Shown here piece after piece: positions 31,768 to 40,719 of a DNA stretch of 44,798 bases. The stretch is from Cymbomonas tetramitiformis. Taxonomy: Eukaryota; Chlorophyta; Pyramimonadophyceae; Pyramimonadales; Pyramimonadaceae. Location: positions 1 through 44,798 of the forward strand of contig LGRX02035397.1 in assembly GCA_001247695.2 (NCBI GenBank), in the 5' to 3' direction. Both the position numbers and the translations under genes were made by a program. The first letter of the stretch is position 1; each line of letters opens with the position of its first letter. The notes beneath the pieces were generated by a model, which did no database searches, was not told where the DNA came from, and saw only the letters and a list, made by a program, of their open reading frames with translations.

Positions 31768-32396
31768 GTGGGGACTTGACCGTTCGCGCATGCCTTGGCG
31801 AAGGCGATCACCGCCTCCGTTTCCTCCGCGTTTGGCCACTCGGACCGGTGATTGAGGCGGAATTTCTCAGCGGGCCCGTTGTACCTCACAAAGTAGCCGT
31901 CCGGGAACTCGGCATTCTGCTTGTACTTCCATCTCCCCGGACCTTCCCCCTTGTTCTTCAGGTACGACAGTCGATTGGTTATGTACGCCCGAATTAACCT
32001 GGCGGGGATGGCGGGATGCCGGGACTCGACGTGCTTAGCGAATTTTGAACACTGTGCATGTCCAACGGTCTGCGCAGTGCCGTACGCGAGGGTCCCGTTC
32101 TCCTGCCACTCGGTAATCACTGCGCGGCAATCGAACTTCATGTTGTTTAGTTCCTCCAACCCGGGATCCGGGTGCTGGCTGGGGGTAGGGGCGCGGTGGG
32201 CTGTGGGTGGGGACGAAAGTCGTGGGGGCGCGTTCTGCTGCTGGTATGCAGCCAGCTGCGCCTGCATTTCCGCCATTTGACGCAGCATGTCTTACATCTG
32301 CGCGTTCCCGCCGGCCGTTTCCGCAAGGGTTCCTTGCCGTTGCCTAGTCTGCCGTTTTGACGGGCTAAGAGGCTTCATCTGGTGGCGAGGGGCCAT
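31768..32396 (-). pseudogene. Unknown minus-strand gene, exon 1, 5' half with a stop
   Basis: ATG at 32396 opens MAPRHQMKPLSPSKRQTRQR. The frame meets TAA at 32292-32294 and resumes at once with MLRQMAEMQAQLAAYQQQN, a Gln-rich coiled stretch, so either a CAA/CAG codon mutated or translation starts at 32288. A globular part follows: FDCRAVITEWQENGTLAYG, HAQCSKFAKHVESRHPAIPA, RAYITNRLSYLKNKGEGPG, WPNAEETEAVIAFAKACANG. I recognise no family. It is interrupted by the TIR transposon, with its 3' half at 29899-29794. The palindrome fields on both sides suggest it is a gene of a large DNA transposon. Confidence 0.62.
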
Positions 32397-32760
32397 GATC
32401 CTTCTACGTATCGATTTGCGTGCGTTACGTAGATAGTTTCGTTAAACTCTGTTGACTGCTGTACGGTTCTCTGATTCTGTGGTCCGCCAGTCTTCGAAAC
32501 TTTAGAGTTTCCTTCCGTACGGTTGGTGGCGGCGTCCTTGGGGCGACCACTGTATGGAACATGTACGGATTGCGCGTGGCACACGGTTTCCATGGGAATT
32601 GACGACCGTTGCACTGCGTCCACACCTCGCTGTGATGGGACTTTCATGGGCTGCGATTTCAAATTTGCAGGTCTCATTTTTTTTCGTTTCAGAGTGCTCT
32701 CGGTAGGGCATGCAGTTTTATGAATATAACTGCTGCCGTGCGGCGAGTTGCCATCATCGC

Positions 32761-32853
32761 GGGTGCTTGGCCGAGTGGTCAAATGTTGGTATGCCGAACG
32801 CATTACATGCGTTTGGTAAGAGGTTCGATTCCCCTTGGAGGCTTGGGCATCCA
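32761..32853 (+). ncRNA. tRNA-derived sequence (SINE head or tRNA pseudogene)
   Basis: It has a perfect pol III A box TGGCCGAGTGG (32768-32778) and a perfect B box GGTTCGATTCC (32822-32832). The ends gggtgct and ggcatcc can pair as a 7-bp acceptor stem. The middle folds as a long hairpin (ccgaacgcat / atgcgtttgg) rather than a normal anticodon arm, and extra bases lie between the T arm and the acceptor. It looks like a class II (Leu/Ser) tRNA derivative rather than a working tRNA gene. An about 24-bp hairpin follows at 32846-32918. Confidence 0.6.
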
Positions 32854-32918
32854 CGATACCCCTTGTGGTGTAGCGATACGAGGCGATTCGCTAGTCCACA
32901 AGGGGCGTCGTGGGTGCC
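32846..32918. repeat. Hairpin next to the tRNA-derived sequence
   Basis: gggcatccacgataccccttgtgg style arms: gggcatccacga at the left pairs with tcgtgggtgccc at the right, and ccccttgtgg with ccacaagggg. The loop contains tagcgat...attcgcta. This may be a small foldback attached to the tRNA head. Confidence 0.75.
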
Positions 32919-33932
32919 CACCCACGCCTTCATGCCATTTTGAGTTTCAGTAACTCATGGAGACCGTCCGATTAAGACTGGGGGGTTCAACTGGTCCGTC
33001 AATTGCACTGTCCGCTGGGAAACAATCCCACTGAGTGCCTGTTCTGGGGTAAATCGCAAGCAACGAGAGGGCGTCCATCCCCCCCTTTCAATTTCAACCT
33101 TTCAACCCACACCTTTATGCCATTTTGCGTTTTGGGTACCTGCTAAATATAGAGCAGTTCCTTCTACAGAATTAATCGCGCGTTCTATTTCAGGATATCG
33201 CATGAAAAAGGCCTGTTTTGAAGGTGTACTTTTTGTTCCCTCCCGAAGTATTCGGGGGGTTTCACAAAAGAAGACTCCGCTGAATGATATGGAGTGCCTT
33301 TGTTTTTTTTTTGTTTTTTTCCCCCCAAAATTCGTGCATTTCTTTTCAAGGCGACATGCTCCGTGCGCAGGGCTGTCCTTCACGATGACCGTGGGGTGGA
33401 CACACGGTGTCCATGGGACGTGGTAGCATGCAAACCGTGTGGACAAAAAAAAAAAGCTTCAAAACGTAGTCCTTGTGCGATTCGTACGAAAATCCCAAGG
33501 CAGTCCATATGATTATGTCCCACCTCCGACGATTTCCGCACGTGTGTCCCACAACTCGCAGTAGACCCGACCCATTTTGTTTTTTAACCTTGTCCACTGG
33601 GCTGACTACCATAAAACATCCGTGGTACGCGCGTGCGGACGTGTTTTTGAATTTTGGTCCATACGGTATCCACAAGCCATGTGGACAGAAAAAAGCTTCA
33701 ACAGCCTGAACAGTAGGGATCCGTATGGGTACTATAGTCGCCATCCGTATGATTATGTCCCACGTCCGACGATTTCCGCACGTATATATGTCCCACACCT
33801 CGCAGTGGACCCGACCCAAAAAAAAGTGAAAATTAGTAGTCCATAGGTACGGAAATCCTGAGGACAGACGACTAGTAGAACCCGTTTTTTTGGACATACG
33901 TAAACCCGCGGGGAATGTGGATTGTGTGATCC
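32919..33932. repeat. Right palindrome field with a duplicated block
   Basis: After about 400 bp without recognised content, motifs of the gtccatacg/ccgtatgg type recur from 33400. Two diverged copies of about 150 bp lie at about 33430-33590 and 33670-33825. They share aaaaagcttcaa, tatgattatgtcccac, tccgacgatttccgcacgt and cgcagt(a/g)gacccgaccca. The field resembles the one at 27430-28690 and runs up to the ORF at 33933. Confidence 0.68.
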
Positions 33933-34337
33933 ATGCGCAAGGACGCATACTGTTCTGCCAAGGAGCACGACGTCCGTCCGTACGGACGGCTTGTAAAAAG
34001 CTTGATGCCTTACTGTCCCTGCAGAAATTGTAGAGGGCTGGCGTTTTACAGCAATAAGCAATCTCTGCGACATGTCCGTGCGGTGGGATATTTCGAGGCT
34101 GGAGATGAGGGCGTAGGAGGCGAAGAAGGAGGTGGAAATTCCTTTGATTCGGACGAAGAATCGGGCTTCACTGAGAATTTCGAAGAGGACGAAGCCATCA
34201 CCAAAGCAGCAAGAGATGCGATCCAAAAAGTCGAAGAGTGCTTTATTGACAAAGCTGTAATCAACATCCCATCAACATGCTGCAACCATCACGATCGCGT
34301 GCTGCAGCACTATTGCAGCGAGCCACGTGAGGAATAA
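33933..34337 (+). CDS. Transposase-type N-terminal ORF with a CPCxxC finger
   Basis: A 134-residue frame. Near residue 28 it has the motif PYCPCRNCRG, followed by SLRHVRAVGYFE: the C-x-C-x-x-C ... (R)H-x(5)-GY/GF pattern seen at the N-terminus of CACTA/En-Spm-like and related transposases. An acidic linker follows (GDEGVGGEEGGG, SDEESGF). A donor cca|cgtgagg sits near the stop, so the ORF may be the first exon of a longer gene cut by the gypsy element on its right. The palindrome field lies directly upstream. Confidence 0.5.
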   Translation: MRKDAYCSAKEHDVRPYGRLVKSLMPYCPCRNCRGLAFYSNKQSLRHVRAVGYFEAGDEGVGGEEGGGNSFDSDEESGFTENFEEDEAITKAARDAIQKVEECFIDKAVINIPSTCCNHHDRVLQHYCSEPREE

Positions 34338-34378
34338 TGGTGGGACTAGGGAAATCACGCCCCACGAGAGTCCCTTAC

Positions 34379-34648
34379 CTTGCCTCTTGCATGCCACGAA
34401 TCCTTTCGACAATCCGTTGCAAGCAATTAGTAGGCACCGGTGGAACAAGTCGAAACGATTTCCCCTTAAAGCTTACCGTTGCCGGTTCTAGCTCCAAGAT
34501 GTCGGAAGGTGGTAACCAAGCCGGTCACGCGGTATTGTCTGGAGATAAATCGTGCGCCAATCTGGAGAAATCGTGCGGGAGCAGTCGCGTTGGCAGCCAC
34601 TTATGATGCCATACCGTGTCCACTTCCACATAGTGCGGATCGACTTTC
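34379..34648 (-). pseudogene. Minus-strand exon of a transposon-like gene, one stop
   Basis: The acceptor gaacacattgcag precedes 34648 and the donor gcaag|gtaagg follows 34379, giving 270 bp (symmetrical phase 2). The frame reads VDPHYVEVDTVWHHKWLPTR, LAHDLSPDNTA, TGA (34525-34527), then PAWLPPSDILELEPATVSF and RLVPPVPTNCLQRIVERIRG. An upstream exon ending ISTRELELSAR at gag|gtagca (about 34770) may belong to it. The family is not recognised. A 13-bp perfect hairpin (atgtatgcaacat / atgttgcatacat) lies in the intron near 34688-34722. Confidence 0.45.
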
Positions 34649-34919
34649 CTGCAATGTGTTCCAGGATCCCTACAATATGCTCTCAATATGTATGCAACAT
34701 ATGGTAACCATGTTGCATACATGTAGCAAAGAGTCCTGTGAAGCACGAAAGACACAACCTCAACGTCGAGAAGAAAGAGAAAGGGTGCTACCTCGCGGAC
34801 AACTCCAGTTCCCTCGTAGATATTGGAAGATGTGGAGGCGCAATCCACGCCAAAAGGCGTTCTGAACAAGGCTACAATTCAAGCAATTGCAATATCTTTA
34901 TGGCAGGAAAGATTGACCA

Positions 34920-36179
34920 GTAAATTAACAGGTTGAGCAACAGCTCCTCCAAATAGTTACTTCAAGTTAGAACAGCCTCCAAATGGGCAATATTCAGGTC
35001 TTATACTTTCAAGGCGCGCAGTTCATATCTCTAATCGATCTGTCCCCTGTCGGCTGGCATATCATCATCTGCCACCTATACAAATCCTAATCAGAGAATC
35101 TGCATTTGGACAATCCTAATCAAGACAGTTGATTTCATTGTCCCTTGCTGATCTTTGCCTTCTTCCTACGAGGAGCCACGTCAAGCACTTCTTCTTCATC
35201 ACTGTCACTGCTCATGGTGCATTTCAATTGAGTTATATACTCATGTGTCCAACATCTCGGATATTTCCTAGGTTGCCTCTTCGTCTCTTCAGACACCCCA
35301 GCCTTATTCTCAACCATTGAAGTCAATCCAGTATTCGACCCATATGGTTTCTTCGGTGGTACATGAACAGTCTCCACCACAGAGGCTGGGGCATCCTCAG
35401 ATATGGCCTCAGACTTCTGCTCGGTGATAGGCTGATCACCTGGCTGAACAGGCGAGGTCGGGGAGGTGCCCTTTGGTACCCAGTGGAGTTCACCCTTCTC
35501 ATCCATGATCAATTGCAGTCCCAGTCTCTTCAACCTTCGAGCTTCAGCTTGTTCTTCAGCATCGTCAGCTACCAAGTCATCGAACTCGCTGACGTCATCC
35601 TCGGTGTCATCATATTCAGGCGAGGTTGGCTCCCATTTCGGACTGGCAGTGTCCATGTCATATATGACACCCGCGTCATCTTTGTCATCCGAACCTGGTA
35701 GCTTGTCCTTACTGTTAGTGACACCTGCGTCATCATTGTCATCAGAATCTGGTAACTTCTCCTTACTCCGGGACACAGCGCCTGTACCCGAATCTTCACT
35801 GTCCGTAGGCGCTGAGTGTATAGGCTTACGCCCCGTGTAGGGAATTCCACGATATTTGTCATCGTCAATCACAATCGTCGGATTCCAGTACCCAACGCTG
35901 CTGATCGGTAATGAGAATGGCGCTACCGGCGCCTTCAACTGAGTGGCGTCTTCCAGAAACCAGCCGCCGCCCCTATTACGCTCCCAGCGGCGTAGCGCAC
36001 CAGAAGGGTGGACGATAATATGCTGCCAGCTATAATCAAGTCCAGGCTTTCGCTCCCCATAGTACGAAGTCAATGGCTCGGGAGTCCCCTTCCGAGCCCA
36101 TTGCCATCTCACTGCCCCAGTACGCATAAATACAATATGCCAATCGAATGGCTTGGCAGGGCTATTGTTCCCTGGCACA
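34920..36179 (-). repeat. Presumed 3' LTR of the Ty3/gypsy element
   Basis: On the minus strand the polypurine tract aagaggggaggag is followed at 36179 by TGTGCCAGGGAACAATAG, as expected of an LTR start. A TATA-like gtataagacc lies near 35010. The left end is guessed from the end of element-like sequence near 34915-34920. The partner LTR is missing because the element is truncated at its right side, so the limits cannot be confirmed here. Confidence 0.45.
35135..36127 (-). CDS. Acidic-linker ORF downstream of the methyltransferase
   Basis: The ATG is at 36127 (the frame is open from 36178), giving about 330 residues to the stop at 35135. The N-terminal third has aromatic, possibly beta-rich repeats (MRTGAVRWQWARKG, WQHIIVHPSGALRRWERN, GELHWVPKG further on). 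The middle is strongly acidic with a tandem duplication (KLPDSDDNDDAGV, then KLPGSDDKDDAGV). The C-terminus is basic (PRRKKAKISKG), like a nuclear signal. No family is recognised. It lies after the polypurine tract and so inside the presumed 3' LTR, or else it is a separate 3' ORF of the element. The long closed frame argues for past selection. Confidence 0.55.
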   Translation of the reverse strand: MRTGAVRWQWARKGTPEPLTSYYGERKPGLDYSWQHIIVHPSGALRRWERNRGGGWFLEDATQLKAPVAPFSLPISSVGYWNPTIVIDDDKYRGIPYTGRKPIHSAPTDSEDSGTGAVSRSKEKLPDSDDNDDAGVTNSKDKLPGSDDKDDAGVIYDMDTASPKWEPTSPEYDDTEDDVSEFDDLVADDAEEQAEARRLKRLGLQLIMDEKGELHWVPKGTSPTSPVQPGDQPITEQKSEAISEDAPASVVETVHVPPKKPYGSNTGLTSMVENKAGVSEETKRQPRKYPRCWTHEYITQLKCTMSSDSDEEEVLDVAPRRKKAKISKGQ

Positions 36180-36180
36180 A

Positions 36181-36193
36181 CTCCTCCCCTCTT
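36181..36193 (-). promoter_or_regulatory. Polypurine tract of the Ty3/gypsy element
   Basis: aagaggggaggag on the minus strand lies about 70 bp after the methyltransferase stop and directly before TTGTGCC. Plus-strand DNA priming at such a tract is standard for LTR retrotransposons. Confidence 0.62.
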
Positions 36194-36259
36194 AGCTTGT
36201 TAGTACAAAGAGATGATAACTCAGAGCCATTTGTACAGCAGCTAAGATCCAGACACAGA

Positions 36260-37317
36260 TCAGCCATGCGTATGGATGCGTGATATGCTTTTCTGATCGA
36301 ACAGGTGCTCGAAGAGTTGACGAAGCAATCCAGCGGGCAGAGGGTATACAGCAGTGGAGACTCCCGCTCCTTGTTGCCCTGGATGAGGTCCCAGTTGAGC
36401 AGTTTCCGGATGTGATCCCAGAGTCTGTTGGTGAAGACAAGGAGTATCCATCGTACAGTACCGTAGATCCACTGGAGGAGGCGACTGCGTCCAGATGCAA
36501 GTAGGCTTGCGGTAGCCAGTGCCATACATACAGTAAGAGCAATACAACGGGGTAGGTAACCGGCGAACTACGGGTCGAAATCGCAGCGCAAAGGGAAACC
36601 TGCCCATCGGATTTTCCATAAACCAATGCTTGGGTTTGAGAAAGTCAAAATTTTGGAGCGTTCGGCGTACACAGGCATCAGCCTGTCGCAGTTGTCGCAC
36701 CCCAGTGGTCTTAGCCTGACTGTATTCGGTGCACGGTGGACTAGCCCAGATGACGTCAAAGTAACCAGGCGCGTAACGCTTGAAGTCCCAGTCCTGAACC
36801 TTCTCAGCGTAGGTAGGTTGCCAGCGAGGATCATGATCGACAGTGACCACAGTGCTCTTCGGATAACATGACAGGAAACTTCTCTCCACACTTCCTGTAC
36901 CACTGAAAAGTACTAGTAGTCGCAACTCGCGTGTCGAGACCACAGAGTCCAGAAGAGCTAGATGCGTCACAAAGGCGTCAGAGGAGCGACAGTATTGTTC
37001 CCAAGGTAGGCAGTTGTCCAGAGAAGTGGGTTCCCCTTCATCAGAGGTGTCCAGGAAAGTTAGAGCTCTGGCGCGTTCCCGCCTTTGCTTCCGCTGCATT
37101 CTGACCTCCTGTAAGGCTTTTTCACGGGCTTGTCCTTCTCGTGATAGTCTCAGTTGTTCGAACTCCGTGAGCTGTTCGAGTTCACCCCCGTAGTTCAACG
37201 ACTCACGGGTCTTTCAGGAGTCATGAGCATTAGAGTACCCAGTCCAGCGAACCAGAAATTCTTCTACTTCCTTGCCTCCTTTCATAGGTTTCACTCTTCG
37301 AGCCAGAATCTTAGACA
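36260..37317 (-). pseudogene. Gypsy Pol C-terminus: chromodomain fused to C5 cytosine methyltransferase
   Basis: On the minus strand the frame from 37317 begins SKILARRVKPMKGGKEVEEF and LVRWTGYSNAHDS, a chromodomain. It meets TGA (37214-37216) where Trp is expected and continues to 36260. From the Met codon at 37198 the residues are: basic linker 20-45; motif I LLVLFSGTGSVERSF at about 94-108; VDHDP about 120; SPPCTEYSQAKTTG at about 153-166 with catalytic Cys156; WFMENPMG with the ENP Glu at about 192-199; then CSYCMYGTGYRKPTCIWTQ and a final YPLPAGLLRQLFEHLF. These are the ordered motifs of a C5 cytosine DNA methyltransferase. Its frame joins the integrase frame when the 37322-38155 insertion is removed. 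It would methylate DNA, perhaps at or around insertions. Confidence 0.88.
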
Positions 37318-37321
37318 CATG

Positions 37322-38155
37322 TGTCCACTACCCGGCCTTGGGTACATCACGATGTACCCAACGTATGCAGATTTTCCCGTGTCATTTGTGCACCGACCGC
37401 TTGGGCAAATGTCTTGACAATACCCTAGACCGATCCCTCATAAGCGGATGCGCGCATGCCGCTATTTGATCACGTGTACTCAAACGCCGGCTACCGCCGT
37501 ATGCCGCCGGAAAGAAAATGAAAAGTCGATATTTTTGGGCACATCCCTTGGGTACATCGATGGGGATGCCTCATATGTGCTCCTTAAACAATAGCATCGC
37601 CAAATCTAACGTTCGTGCATCATGTAGTACCCTAAAAAGCAAGTGTCATTCATTGGGTGGGCGTTTCAGCCAAAAGTTTCAGCTTCAAACGTCATGGCGT
37701 TCGATGTGTTCTTAGAATTTACCGAAAACGGGCCGATTATACCGCAATTACTGGAATTTTGCTTATACTACCTGCCTCCTCGACGGCCCTTTGAAAATTT
37801 GAGGACCCATGTTGTCAAGTTCTCGACCTGCTCTTTCCGTAGTGTCTTATCAAAATTTCCATCCGAGGTCGCCTTGATCCTCAAAATGTCGGTTAAAGCA
37901 GCCGGTATCTCGTACATTGCCCCTATGAAATGTCGAGTTTGCCGAGTTCGGAACGTCACGAGTGGATATGCTATCGAGTCAAAATTAGCCCTGCGATATA
38001 TTGGCACCCTGGGGAGGGTCTTAAGATAATATATTTATATGTATTAATGACACAGTAATGAATTTAGTCATTGAAACACATCGCGCAGCTTGGGTACATC
38101 GCTATGTACCCAGACCCTCCTGGGTACATCCCCATGTACCACCGGGTAGTGGACA
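37322..38155. mobile_element. 834-bp TG...CA element inserted in gypsy Pol
   Basis: The ends are TGTCCACTACCCGG and its inverse, flanked by the 4-bp duplication CATG (37318-37321 and 38156-38159). Removing it restores LVDGQSQTHV-SKILARRVK in frame. Just inside both ends are palindromes gggtacatc-n-(c)gatgtaccc, three near the right end and one near the left. TG...CA termini with a 4-bp duplication fit a solo LTR. The 14-bp inverted ends and subterminal palindromes would also fit a TIR element. No ORF of note. Confidence 0.85.
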
Positions 38156-38159
38156 CATG

Positions 38160-39720
38160 GGTCTGGGATTGTCCATCCACGAGAACCTTGGCAGGAGTAG
38201 GTATTTGCCGACGCAGCGCAAAAGCTTCATCCGCGGTGCGGTATTCCTTGAGGCGATGCTGCGCAAAAACATCGTGGATACGCCATTTAGGGGGTAACTT
38301 GAGCCGATAAGCCACCGGGGCACCTCTGTCAATTTCGGGTAGCTCTCGTTGCTGGTCACTGAAGAACCTCTCGGTGATGGTTAAGGGCCCGTGCCAGCGA
38401 GGTCCCAGCTTCCTGAAGGATTCGCGGTTCATGATATTTTCCGTGAGATGCTTGGCATCTACCCAGACCAAGTCTCCCAACTGAAAGAATTTGGCGGTGT
38501 GACGCTGGTCAAACTGATGTCGCTGGCGTTGCTGTGCCAGTTCTAGCTTAGTGCGGGCGTCCTCTAGTTGAGCCGCGAATTTACTAGCCATCTCGTGTGC
38601 AGTACCTTCTCCACCCTTACGCTTGGAGTGTTGTCCAGCAGCCGCTTGCAGGAACAAGTCCAGTTGCGACATAGGCGAGTGCCCCAAGACCAACTCAAAC
38701 GGGGTAAAGCCGGTTACATCGCTCCGCGTATCGTTTATGGCGAACTCTACGTTAGCACACCACAAATCCCAGTCCTCTGGATTGCTGCCTACGAAGGACC
38801 TTAGCATGTCTTCTACCACGCGGTTGGTATGTTCAGCTTGTCCGTCCGAACGAGGGTTGTAAGGCGTGGTGGAGGCCACTTTAGTTCCCATAAGTCTCAT
38901 CAATTCCTTCCACATAGCATCCTGAAAACGAGGGTCGCGGTCAGAGACAATCTTCATAGGGGTGCCATGTAGTTTCCAGATGTGGTCGAAGTAGATTCGA
39001 GCGATAACCTCAGCGGAGCTGTCCTGGAAGTTCAACGGGATGATGTGAACCATTTTGCTGAGCTTACACGTGAAAGTAGCAAAGGCATCGTGATTCCGCG
39101 CCGTGACTGGCAGTCCAGTGACAAAGTCCACACTGACCACTTGCCATAGTCGCGTAGGAATAGTGTGTGGGTTCAGCAATCCATCCGGGTAGGAATTTCT
39201 CGGTCGCACCGCTTGACAGATAGTGCAAGATGAAACCCAGCGTCCCACATCTTCTGCTGCCCCTTTCCACCAGAAGCGTCGCAGTACTCGTTCCAGAGTT
39301 TTGTCCCTGCCCGCGTGTCCAGCTGAAACAGATGCATGCGCCTCTTGCAGCACTACCTCACGGAGGGATGAATCTTCTCCCAGTACCAACTGATAGCGTC
39401 CAGCGCTCACCCTCCACAACACATCTCCCACTACGCAGAAGTCACGAGTGCGTTGATGCGGAGCTTCTTGGATTTCCTTCCTTAAAGTCTGAAGGGGGCC
39501 AGGTCGCCCATATTCCGCTTGCAGCGCTTTGAGAAACTGGCCTCCTGATATCTGCTGATGCAGGTCTCGAACGCTGGCCGCTTCTCCAGTACGCACGATA
39601 GGAGGGGGGGAACTCGTCTTCCTTTCCCGCTTGACACGCTCTTCTAATCGGGTGCGTGCCATTTATCTCTTCAGCAAATAGTACTCGAGGTCAAACTTCC
39701 GGAGGACCGCCTTCAGGTGC
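38160..39720 (-). pseudogene. Ty3/gypsy integrase, nearly intact, RT part deleted
   Basis: ATG 39662 on the minus strand opens a long intact frame. Residues: HHCC zinc finger H109, H116, C146, C149 (HASVSAGHAG, SSCTICQ); catalytic core D179 (SVDFVTGLP), D241 (VSDRDPRF), E277 (DGQAEHTNR), then VEFAINDTRSDVTGFTPFEL. After this come QLGDLVWVD, LGPRWHGPLTITERF and a PAYRLKLPPKWRIHDVFAQH style GPY/F-SH3-like region leading into the chromodomain linker. Upstream of 39662 a short piece reads HLKAVLRKF then a stop, so RT and RNase H were lost by deletion near 39720. It belongs with the methyltransferase at 36260-37317. Confidence 0.9.
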
Positions 39721-40084
39721 GTGCTTCAGGCCGTGGGGGGTGGCGTGTCGTTCAGGCCGCGGGGGGTGGCGGCATGTGGGGTGGCAGGTACCTGTGGGAT
39801 ATCGAAGGAAACGAGCTGTGCCACTGGGCGGTGGCGCGCATTAACGATCTCGCCACTACTTCAGGCGGCCGCAAACTGGTGCGTGTTGCTGGCACCGTCC
39901 CCTTCCAGCCGAGTCACATTTCTGGGCATCCCTGTATGCGGCTCTCCTCGTCGGATAGTCCTCAACCTGGTCCACTGCAGAATTTCGGAGGTGCAACGTA
40001 TGGTGTGAAGTAGAGATATGTCCAGGTATATTTGACACGGACGCAGTGGGGTTTCATAGCTAAACCCTGAGTCGAAATGTGTGC
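39721..40084. other. Unassigned stretch
   Basis: A G-rich start (gtggggggtggc, twice) is followed by a plus-strand frame reading YLWDIEGNELCHWAVARIND and VRVAGTVPFQPSHI, which has a coding look but no family or borders I can support. It ends near the duplicated tRNA-like units. Confidence 0.3.
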
Positions 40085-40324
40085 TCACATCTCATACCAC
40101 TCATTTCCAAGGGAATTTTTGCCTCGTGTAGTTTGGGGGGCGCGTACCAACGAACCTAGCATACAGGGGAATTCGGGAGCTCTTGTCGAGTTCCCTTGTG
40201 CACATCACACAACCAGTTTGAAACTAGAAGGGACTTACTCTTTTTTTGCAATCGGAGTTTACAAGGCCTAGTGTAGTGAGTTCTTGGGGTGCGGAGCCAC
40301 AAACATGATTTTCTCGAGTAAGAT

Positions 40325-40389
40325 GGGGGTGCTTGGTGGCCGGTGTAGCTAAAAACTACACAGGTCGGGTTCGAGTCCCGACACCCCCG
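40325..40389 (+). tRNA. tRNA-like gene lacking a D arm, loop CTAAAAA
   Basis: It folds as a 65-nt tRNA: perfect 7-bp acceptor GGGGGTG/CACCCCC plus discriminator G, a 6-bp anticodon stem GTGTAG/CTACAC with a 7-nt loop (anticodon position AAA), and a perfect T arm TCGGG-TTCGAGT-CCCGA. Only 11 nt separate acceptor and anticodon stem, so no D arm can form. No CCA is encoded. A weak A box and a good B box (GTTCGAGTCC) are present. This could be a truncated tRNA, a retroposed copy, or a tRNA-like structure of a mobile unit. Confidence 0.55.
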
Positions 40390-40654
40390 CTGACAAGCGT
40401 CTTGTGTATGCCAGGTTGGAGGAGGGACGGCGCAGATGGTCCACAAAATTGCTTCATCGTGTAGTCTGTGGGACGAGTATCCACGGACATCGCACACGGG
40501 GGGACTCGGGAGCTCATGCTGAGTTCCCTCGTGCTCATCACATAGCCCAAGTTGAAATAAGGAGGGGCTTACCACATTTTTGGAATCGGAGTTTCGCTGG
40601 GCCCAGTAAGTTCTTGGGGCGCGGAGCCACGAAGACGATTTTCTAGAGTAAGAC

Positions 40655-40719
40655 GGGGGTGCTTGGTGGCATGTGTAGTTTTCAACTACACAGGTCGGGT
40701 TCGAGTCCCGACACCCCCG
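40655..40719 (+). tRNA. Second D-armless tRNA-like gene, loop TTTTCAA
   Basis: Same length and same stems as the copy at 40325-40389, but the anticodon loop reads TTTTCAA (anticodon position TTC, which would read Glu codons). The acceptor, anticodon and T stems are identical between the copies while the loop and the 2-3 bases before the stem differ. It is followed by the same small hairpin acaag-cgt-cttgt. Confidence 0.55.
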
